Origin: JACJWR01 sp964474045
GTDB taxonomy: Bacteria > Actinomycetota > Actinomycetes > S36-B12 > UBA10799
Reading direction: 5' to 3'
Assembly (NCBI GenBank): GCA_964474045.1
Contig: CAYYRC010000005.1
Coordinates: forward strand, 1-64,000
Length of the DNA: 64,000 nt
Shown here in pieces: positions 58,620 through 64,000 of this stretch. A program made the position numbers and the translations under genes. The notes below the pieces were generated by a model, which saw only the letters and a list, made by a program, of their open reading frames with translations, was not told the origin of the DNA and made no database searches. Numbering within the stretch: the stretch's first letter is position 1; each line of letters begins with the position of its first letter.

Positions 58620-59852
58620 GTGATCGATCCCGGCTCCTTCGTCGATGCGGAGTCGTCAGATGTGGGGTCGATCCTCACCGAGATGACCCGCTTGGTTATC
58701 GACCGCGACGGCGCGCTGCACCCGGGCCTGCGGATGGTCGAGCGCAGCGGCGAATTGACGGTCTTCTGCAGTGATCACGCTGGCACTGCGACGGATCAGC
58801 CGCTGTTCGACGTGCCTCGGGAGCTCCTCATCCCGGTGGATGGGGCGGCGTGGGTCGCTTCCGACCAGATGCTGGTGCTGGCGGAGCCGCCTCCTGGGCT
58901 GACCGCCCTGCAGCGCGACGCTCTGGATCTGCACATCGCCCTCTACAACGCCACCGGAAAACTCCCCTGGGCGATGTCGAGTCATCCGCGGCTCGCCCTG
59001 CGCGGCGAGCCCGAGGTCTTAGCCGCGATCAAGCAGGTCCGACCTGGCTTCGACGTGGCGGGCACGGGGCAACGGGCCTCCGAGGCGCCCGCAGCGGACG
59101 TCTTCCTCGGCACCCGGGTCTTCGGGCTACCGCCCGCCGCGGCAGCGGACAAACTCGAGCGGGCGGCCGATCCGGCTGCTGCCGCTGCTGCCGTTGCTGC
59201 GACGCGGGCGGCAGCGGGCCCCGCCGGCTCCTCCGCCGACGGCTCACCCGATGCCCCCAGGCAGCGGGTGCTGATGACCCTCATCGACCTGCTCAACCAT
59301 CATCCGCGCGGTGCCTCCTACCGTGTGGACGCCCGCGCCATGACCCCTGCGGTCGCGCGGCCCACCGGCACCGACGAGTGCTTCGCCCACTATGGGCACC
59401 GGCGCGACACGCTCGATCTCGCACTGAACTACGGCTACCTCGACACGGCTACGGACTTCATCCACTGCGTGCCGTTGGACCTCGACGTGGCGGGCTTCGG
59501 CGCCGTCCGGGTCGGAGGCGCGCGGAGGCGCCCGGTCAACCCCCTGGATCCGCCTCAGGTCACCGTCGACTCCGAGCTGCTGTCGCTCAGCCACATCACC
59601 TTCCAGCGCGCCCGGCCCGACCGGTGGCAGACCGCGGTGCGAATGGCCGTGCAGGCGACTGCGCTGCAGCGCGGCGCGCCCATGGGTAGAGCCCAGGTCG
59701 CCGCCGATGCGGTGGTCTCGGCCATCGTGGAGGCACAGCGGGATGCCCTGGTGAGGGTGGGCGAGGCCGCTGCAGCGATCGCTGCGGGCAACGCGGCCGC
59801 GGCGCTGATCGCGCGGGCGGCCGAGTTTCAGGTGGTCGGCCTGCCCGGGTGA
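58620..59852 (+). CDS. SET-domain-like protein, paralogue 3
   Basis: A 410-aa protein. It shows the SET pattern best of the three: PLFDVPRELLIPVDGAAWV (SET-N strand), TLIDLLNHHPRGASYRVD near residue 222, and ECFAHYGHRRDTLDLALNYG near 252. A low-complexity Ala-rich insert (~175-210) precedes the NH motif. The family with SET folds of this type methylates protein lysines or acts as a binding module; a SAM-binding GxG is not visible here. The GTG is seven bases after TAGGCT, which sets the start. Confidence 0.62.
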   Translation: MIDPGSFVDAESSDVGSILTEMTRLVIDRDGALHPGLRMVERSGELTVFCSDHAGTATDQPLFDVPRELLIPVDGAAWVASDQMLVLAEPPPGLTALQRDALDLHIALYNATGKLPWAMSSHPRLALRGEPEVLAAIKQVRPGFDVAGTGQRASEAPAADVFLGTRVFGLPPAAAADKLERAADPAAAAAAVAATRAAAGPAGSSADGSPDAPRQRVLMTLIDLLNHHPRGASYRVDARAMTPAVARPTGTDECFAHYGHRRDTLDLALNYGYLDTATDFIHCVPLDLDVAGFGAVRVGGARRRPVNPLDPPQVTVDSELLSLSHITFQRARPDRWQTAVRMAVQATALQRGAPMGRAQVAADAVVSAIVEAQRDALVRVGEAAAAIAAGNAAAALIARAAEFQVVGLPG

Positions 59853-59962
59853 CTGGGGCTGGCGTCGGCCTGCGGTGCGTGGGGCTTGCTGGGAGGGGAA
59901 TGCGCGCGGCATGCGCCCGCGGCGAGTCGACGCTGAGTGACACCCGGCGGCATAGTGGGGGC

Positions 59963-60955
59963 ATGCCGCCCGCGAACCCGCTCCCCAGCGACGTCCCGTC
60001 GGGCCAGCTCGGTGATGCACTGTTCCGCCAACTCGTGGAGCATGCCAGCGACATCGTCGTGGTGACTGAGGCCGAGCCGCTGGACGAGCCCGGGCCGCGC
60101 ATCGTCTACGTCAACCAGGCCTTCACCGAGCTGACCGGCTACGCCGCCCACGAGGTGCTGGGGCGCAACCCCCGGTTCCTGCAGCGCCGGAATGAGACTG
60201 ACTCGGACACCCTGCACCAGATGCGCTCGACGCTCGACCGGCGCGCGGACTACCACGGTGCCGTCTTGAACTTCGGCAAGGACGGCACGCCGTACTGGCT
60301 CGACATCCGCATCTTCCCGCTGCTCGACTCCACGGGCACCGTGACGCACTTCGCCGCGGTCGAGCGCGACATCACGGCCCGGACGCTGGCCGAGCTCGAC
60401 CTCCGCCAGGCCGCGCTGCACGATCCGCTGACCGGGCTGCTCAACCGGCGAGGCTTCCATCAGATTGTGGTCCGCTCCTGGGACCCCACAGCGGGTGGTG
60501 CTGTGCTGTCGATCGACGTCGATCGCTTCAAGGGCATCAACGACTCCCTGGGGCACGCCGCCGGCGACCGCGTCCTGACCGACCTGGCCGACGCCGTCGC
60601 CAGCGCCACAGGCGACGCCGGCTTCGCGGCCCGCACGGGTGGCGACGAGTTCGTGGTCGCGCTGCCGGGGGCAGATCTGGCGACGGCGACGGCAGTCGCC
60701 GAACGGGTGCGCCGGAACCTCGACGGTGCGACGCCCCCCGAGTCGGCCAACGGAGCCGCCGCCCTCTCCGGCGTGTCCGCAACCATCAGCATCGGCCTGG
60801 CGGCCGACGACGCGTACTGCGAGCTGGCGTCGCTGCTGGCCGCCAGCGACGAGGCTCTCTACCGGGCCAAGGAGGCCGGCGGCGACGCCACCGCCCAACG
60901 CGAAGGTGCAGGCATTCGTCAGCAACCGGTGGCCCCGCGGCCCCCAGGAGCCTGA
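59963..60955 (+). CDS. PAS (LOV-like) - GGDEF diguanylate cyclase
   Basis: A 330-aa protein. The PAS domain (residues ~20-145) follows the LOV pattern (YVNQAFTELTGYAAHEVLGR; VLNFGKDGTPYWLDIRIFP; AAVERDIT). However, the photoactive Cys position reads NPRFLQ, so it should not form the flavin-Cys adduct. The GGDEF domain (~155-310) has an intact TGGDEF active site, so c-di-GMP synthesis is likely. No RxxD inhibitory site is seen five residues upstream. The start at 59963 is six bases after CATAGT. The signal sensed is unknown. Confidence 0.85.
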   Translation: MPPANPLPSDVPSGQLGDALFRQLVEHASDIVVVTEAEPLDEPGPRIVYVNQAFTELTGYAAHEVLGRNPRFLQRRNETDSDTLHQMRSTLDRRADYHGAVLNFGKDGTPYWLDIRIFPLLDSTGTVTHFAAVERDITARTLAELDLRQAALHDPLTGLLNRRGFHQIVVRSWDPTAGGAVLSIDVDRFKGINDSLGHAAGDRVLTDLADAVASATGDAGFAARTGGDEFVVALPGADLATATAVAERVRRNLDGATPPESANGAAALSGVSATISIGLAADDAYCELASLLAASDEALYRAKEAGGDATAQREGAGIRQQPVAPRPPGA

Positions 60956-61019
60956 CAGAAGCCTGCAGTTTCGAGGGGGCCGGAACGTCGGCGGGAGGAG
61001 CGGGGGGTCCGGGGTGGGG

Positions 61020-61607
61020 TTAGGCGGTGGGGGGAATCGCCGCGCGCACCTGGGCAACTCGCTGCGCCACCGATCCCGAGACCATCACCCAAGGCGCCTC
61101 GACCGACGGTATGACCTCGCCGATCACGACCTGCGCGGCTTGGCGCACCTCCGGGCCGTCGCGCATGGGGTCCGACGCCCAGGGGAAGTCGTCCGAGCAC
61201 CATACGACCAGCCGCGCCCTCGCCGTCAGCGCCAGCGCCTCGTCCAGCAATGTGGAATCGTCGTAGTACAAGAGGGAGTAGACAGCGGTCATCAACGGCC
61301 CACTGTCGCTGACCGCCCACGACAGTCCCTCCTGGGCGGCGTGATCCAGCGCCACCGCCTCAGCCTCGGCGTGTTCGCGCATCACCGCCCGCTGCTCGTC
61401 GGCCCGTGGCACGCGGCCGTGGCGCTCGACCCAGGACCGCAGCGTCTCCGGCACCTGGACGGCGGGCAAGTCACGCGCCAGCGCACGGGCGAGCGTGGAC
61501 TTTCCCGTGGACTCGCCGCCGATGACGGCCAGCATCCGAGCGGCGTCACGGCGTGGGCATGACGGATCTGCTGCAGGTGGAGTCGGCCGGGGACGCTCGA
61601 TGGGCAT
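61020..61607 (-). CDS. NadR-like ATPase, probable ribosylnicotinamide kinase
   Basis: About 195 aa (171 if the ATG at 61535 is used). MLAVIGGESTGKSTLARALA is the P-loop, followed by WAVSDSGPLMTAVYSLLYYD and LVVWCSDDFPWASD, matching the C-terminal kinase half of NadR (AAA_28). It phosphorylates nicotinamide riboside to NMN. It directly follows pnuC (12-bp overlap region if the longer start is used is not needed; the gap is 10 bp), so uptake and trapping are paired. No adenylyltransferase domain is present. Confidence 0.85.
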   Translation of the reverse strand: MPIERPRPTPPAADPSCPRRDAARMLAVIGGESTGKSTLARALARDLPAVQVPETLRSWVERHGRVPRADEQRAVMREHAEAEAVALDHAAQEGLSWAVSDSGPLMTAVYSLLYYDDSTLLDEALALTARARLVVWCSDDFPWASDPMRDGPEVRQAAQVVIGEVIPSVEAPWVMVSGSVAQRVAQVRAAIPPTA

Positions 61608-61617
61608 GTCGCGTCGG

Positions 61618-62319
61618 CTACTTGGGCGCGCTCGAGGACGAGGACTCGTCAGCGCTGACGGCGTCCGAAGGGGATCCCGGGACGACGGTCGCCTCAGTGC
61701 CGAGAGGCGCCTCGGTCGAGGGACGAGCCCGCTGGGCTTCCACGCCCACCCGCGCCCGCTGCAGCCAAGCACGCCAACCGACGACCGCCATCCCAAGCAG
61801 AACGGCATAGAGGCCCGCCGTGAAGTACAGCCCCTGCGACGCATAGAGCGCAGTCCCGATGCCGTTGACGGCAATCCACATCGGCCAGGCTTCGACCTTC
61901 TCGCGCACCATGAGCAACTGTGCCGCCAGCGACCCCACGAACATGAACGCGTCCCCCCACGTCGCGACGCCGCCGATGGTCTGCAGCAGCGGTGCCAGCA
62001 CCAGCCAGGCCACGACCACCAGCAACGCGCCGCCCAGGCGCACCCGTGAACTCAGCCGCCCCGGCTGGCGCACGCCCTCGCGTCCCCACGTGAACCAGCC
62101 CCACACGGCAGCGGCAATGAAGATCAGCTGCATGGCCGCCGATGCCGGCAGGTGCCACTGCAGGAACAGCCATCCGTACAGCACGCTGGACACAAAGTAG
62201 AAGGGCCAGGTCCAGCGGGTCCCCTTGATCCCCAGCCCGACGGCCACGATCGCCACGACGACGGCGAGCAGCTCCAGCCAGGTCACGTCGTAGCCCCAAG
62301 CAGTGAACAGGACATTCAT
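61618..62319 (-). CDS. pnuC: Nicotinamide riboside transporter PnuC
   Basis: A 233-aa membrane protein with seven predicted helices. PnuC features include YFVSSVLYGWLFLQWHLPAS, IAAAVWGWFTWGREG, WGDAFMFVGSLAAQLLM and EAWPMWIAVNGIGTALYASQ. It carries nicotinamide riboside down a gradient kept by the kinase encoded next. The last ~35 residues are a disordered acidic/Ser tail. It is first in the two-gene operon. Confidence 0.92.
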   Translation of the reverse strand: MNVLFTAWGYDVTWLELLAVVVAIVAVGLGIKGTRWTWPFYFVSSVLYGWLFLQWHLPASAAMQLIFIAAAVWGWFTWGREGVRQPGRLSSRVRLGGALLVVVAWLVLAPLLQTIGGVATWGDAFMFVGSLAAQLLMVREKVEAWPMWIAVNGIGTALYASQGLYFTAGLYAVLLGMAVVGWRAWLQRARVGVEAQRARPSTEAPLGTEATVVPGSPSDAVSADESSSSSAPK

Positions 62320-62434
62320 CGCGCAGCTCCCAACCCGGCATTACCCGGACGGTCAAGCGGTCGGCGGCCCGGTTGGCCGCCCTCTCAGCCCGGTTCGGTC
62401 CGGGCTCCCGCGGTACCGACAGCCTACTCGTGGG

Positions 62435-62485
62435 TGATCGTTGAGGTAGATGGTCGTCCCAGGTGTCCGTCTACCTCAACGATCA
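62435..62485. repeat. Palindrome A at the 3' end of the DUF559 gene
   Basis: Arms of 19 bases (62435-62453 and 62467-62485) pair at 18 positions plus one G-T, around a 13-base loop. The right arm contains the stop codon of the DUF559 gene. It is 43/51 identical to palindrome B at 63492-63542. A G-C pair here is an A-T pair there, so the stem is conserved although the bases changed. Confidence 0.9.
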
Positions 62486-63427
62486 TGAGGCCGCACCGGC
62501 GAGCGCCAAGGCCTGGCGGATTTCGCGAACCACGCCCTCGGGTTCGTGCACGAGTCGGTCCCAGGTGAAGTGCAGAACGCGCCAGCCGGCCCCCTCCAGC
62601 GCGTTGTGACGCTTGCGATCAGCGTTGAACCTGGCGTCGCCGTGGAAAGCTCGCCCGTCGATCTCCACCGCCACCAATGCCCCCGGGAAGGCAATGTCAA
62701 TGACGTAGCGCTGGCCCCGGACTCGCACGGGATAGTTGGCCCGCCACTCTGTGAGGCCAGCCGCGCTCAACAACTGCTGGGCCAGCAGCTCAGCCTCGGA
62801 GTGGGCCCCCGTGGCGACCAGTGCGGCCATGGCCCGCAGTTGGACTGCCCCGGGCATCCGCTGGTAGTCCGCGGCGGTGGTGGCCAGACCCCTCATGAAT
62901 CCGGCCCATTCGGAGGTCCCACTCGCTCGATAGGTGAGGTTGCGGGCGTCCGACTCCGGCAGGAACCGCAGCAGGTCCAGCATGACCGTGTGCGGCTGCG
63001 CGATCCGCACGCCCAACATCGTCGCGCCGCCGTCGTCGCGCCGCTGGAGAACGCGAGCCGGAATAACGACCCGATACGGGTAGATGACCCAGGGCTCCAT
63101 CGTCTCCGGCAGAGCGTCCCAGGGCGGTGCGCGCAGCAGGCCGCGAACAGCGAGCACCGAGGGTCCCGTCAGGCAGGCCGCTCCGGATAGCCGGTGCGCG
63201 ACGATCAGCGACCGCTCTCGAAGACCGTCGGGCAGCCCGGGCAGCGCGAGCACGGATCGGCCGTGACGGACCCACACCCCTGCGCCTACTTGGCTGCGTA
63301 TCACGCGGCGACTGATGCCGAATTCCTCCTGCAACTGCTGGCTGCGGAACACCCCTCCCTGAGCCTTCGCAAACTCGTGGGCCCGACGCAGTGCGGCGTC
63401 CCGCGCCGAGATCGGCTGACTCACCAT
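62483..63427 (-). CDS. DUF559 endonuclease-like protein with N-terminal HTH
   Basis: About 314 aa. The N-terminal ~65 residues form an AbiEi-antitoxin-type winged helix (GGVFRSQQLQEEFGISRRVI). The C-terminal ~100 residues are DUF559, a Vsr/PD-(D/E)xK-like fold: YVIDIAFPGALVAVEIDGRA, then FHGDARFNADRKRHNALEGA and WRVLHFTW. The Asp, Glu and Lys/Arg positions of the nuclease core are present. Start choice is uncertain (ATG at 63427, 63436 or 63454). The gene lies between two related palindromes, suggesting it belongs to a small mobile or selfish unit. Confidence 0.82.
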   Translation of the reverse strand: MVSQPISARDAALRRAHEFAKAQGGVFRSQQLQEEFGISRRVIRSQVGAGVWVRHGRSVLALPGLPDGLRERSLIVAHRLSGAACLTGPSVLAVRGLLRAPPWDALPETMEPWVIYPYRVVIPARVLQRRDDGGATMLGVRIAQPHTVMLDLLRFLPESDARNLTYRASGTSEWAGFMRGLATTAADYQRMPGAVQLRAMAALVATGAHSEAELLAQQLLSAAGLTEWRANYPVRVRGQRYVIDIAFPGALVAVEIDGRAFHGDARFNADRKRHNALEGAGWRVLHFTWDRLVHEPEGVVREIRQALALAGAAS

Positions 63428-63488
63428 GCCCGCCATGATGGCCAACCTGGGCAATCAGGGACCGTCGTAGTCCACAGGTGTACCCGGC

Positions 63489-63545
63489 CCATGATCATTG
63501 AGGTAGACGGTCCCCGCAGATGTTCGTCTACCTCAATGATCATGG
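63489..63545. repeat. Palindrome B upstream of the DUF559 gene
   Basis: Arms 63489-63509 and 63525-63545 are a perfect 21-bp inverted repeat with a 15-base loop, about 60 bp before the DUF559 start. Its core 63492-63542 aligns without gaps to palindrome A. Loop length and loop end (GATGT/GGTGT) are also kept. Confidence 0.9.
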
Positions 63546-63614
63546 ACACGAGTACCCGAAAAGCCTCAGCCAGCAGGAACTCTCACGAAATACCCACCCC
63601 CGGGTGTTGCCTTT

Positions 63615-63655
63615 GTTACTGACCAGTAGCATCATTAGGTTACTGATCGGTAACC
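63615..63655 (+). promoter_or_regulatory. Two operator-like palindromes over the FadE5-like gene promoter
   Basis: Box 1 (63615-63630, GTTACTGACCAGTAGC) and box 2 (63638-63655, GGTTACTGATCGGTAACC) share TTACTGAYCRGTA, with centres 24 bp apart. Box 1 overlaps a TTGTTA -35 and box 2 a TAGGTT -10 with a 17-base spacer, so binding would repress. The shape suits a TetR-type regulator. A related palindrome lies before etfD. Confidence 0.6.
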
Positions 63656-63700
63656 TCGGCGCCGGATCACGTCGCCGCCACTTTTCCCTGGAGCGTGACA

Positions 63701-64000
63701 ATGTCGCACTACAAGAGCAACGTCCGCGACATCGAATTCAACCTCTTCGAGGTCTTCGGTGCCGACAAGCGGATGGGCACCGGCCCGTTCGCCGAGATGG
63801 ACCCCGACACCGCCAAGGAGATTCTGCGCGAGGTCAACAAGCTCGCCTCCGGTCCGCTGTCCGAGACGCTGCTCAGCTCCGACCGCAACCCGCCGAAGTA
63901 CGACCCGGCGACCTACACAGTCACCATGCCGGAGGACTTCAAGGCCTCGTACCAGACGCTGATGGACGCCGGCTACTGGAGCCTGGAGCTGCCCGAGCAC
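63701..64000 (+). CDS. FadE5-like acyl-CoA dehydrogenase (N-terminal 100 aa, cut by window end)
   Basis: The opening SHYKSNVRDIEFNLFEVFG is the signature of the N-terminal extension domain of a distinct acyl-CoA dehydrogenase family, including mycobacterial FadE5. The 100 visible residues continue open to the window edge. The enzyme would oxidise acyl-CoA in fatty-acid degradation and hand electrons to ETF and then EtfD, whose gene is in the window. GGAG lies nine bases before the ATG. Confidence 0.88.
   Translation, partial: MSHYKSNVRDIEFNLFEVFGADKRMGTGPFAEMDPDTAKEILREVNKLASGPLSETLLSSDRNPPKYDPATYTVTMPEDFKASYQTLMDAGYWSLELPEH

Overview
The window is about 64 kb of very GC-rich DNA from an actinomycete (Actinomycetota). 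The evidence is gene content and order. There is a mycothiol synthase (mshD), a GlnR-type regulator, an HspR-controlled dnaK operon, a glgM/glgC divergent pair, an HbhA-like protein and an R2lox/TetR pair, several in the same local order as in Mycobacterium tuberculosis. Many genes start with ATG or GTG six or seven bases after a TANNNT box, the pattern of leaderless actinobacterial transcripts. The genus cannot be read from the sequence. A 100-N gap flanked by an identical 55-bp sequence shows that this is a draft scaffold.

Layout. 1-4.3 kb: glycogen/maltose-1-phosphate genes (glgM, glgC), a rhomboid-like membrane protein and HMG-CoA lyase. 4.3-8.9 kb: a polyphosphate operon (ppk1, CYTH-CHAD protein, MutT1-like hydrolase). 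9-14.4 kb: mshD, GlnR, thioredoxin, DUF4395, DsrE-like, a 31-aa membrane peptide, nitrobindin, Fur and YgfZ. 14.6-18.1 kb: a DUF4388-like protein, asparaginase II, and an XRE regulator/HbhA-like/DUF2516 block. 18.1-25 kb: clpB, hspR, dnaJ, grpE and dnaK, with a HAIR operator before dnaK. 25.1-28 kb: cysD-cysNC. 28-38.6 kb: EtfD-like Fe-S oxidoreductase, FUSC transporter, TetR-R2lox, two alpha/beta hydrolases and the first SET-like protein. 38.6-44.7 kb: tRNA-Gly(CCC), ThrE-type exporter, a glutamine-synthetase-family ligase, an esterase and glgX.

The most unusual region is 44.8-55.6 kb. Two paralogous ABC exporters bracket a PqqD-like (RRE) protein and a GT17-like glycosyltransferase. After the second exporter comes a tight run: an HprK-like protein without a P-loop, a sulfotransferase fused to an intact HprK-like kinase domain, an ATP-grasp ligase and a SET-like protein. 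A lasso-type B2 (transglutaminase-like) protein converges on this run. Parts of lasso-peptide machinery (RRE, B2, kinase, exporter) are present, but the asparagine-synthetase-like cyclase and any visible precursor peptide are not. An ATP-grasp enzyme and a sulfotransferase are there instead. It also recalls the 'Grasp-And-Kinase' and 'HPr-rel-A' gene systems defined by protein-family curators. I read it as an undescribed peptide- or surface-polymer-modification and export system. The sulfotransferase would draw on PAPS made by cysD-cysNC.

55.8-64 kb: a copper module (CopC, CopD-CtaG), a third SET-like paralogue, a PAS-GGDEF protein, and a nicotinamide riboside pair (PnuC plus NadR-like kinase). 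Next is a DUF559 endonuclease-like gene flanked by two related 51-bp palindromes whose base changes are partly compensatory. The window ends in a FadE5-like acyl-CoA dehydrogenase behind two operator-like palindromes. These resemble a palindrome upstream of etfD, which suggests one regulator for both beta-oxidation-linked genes.
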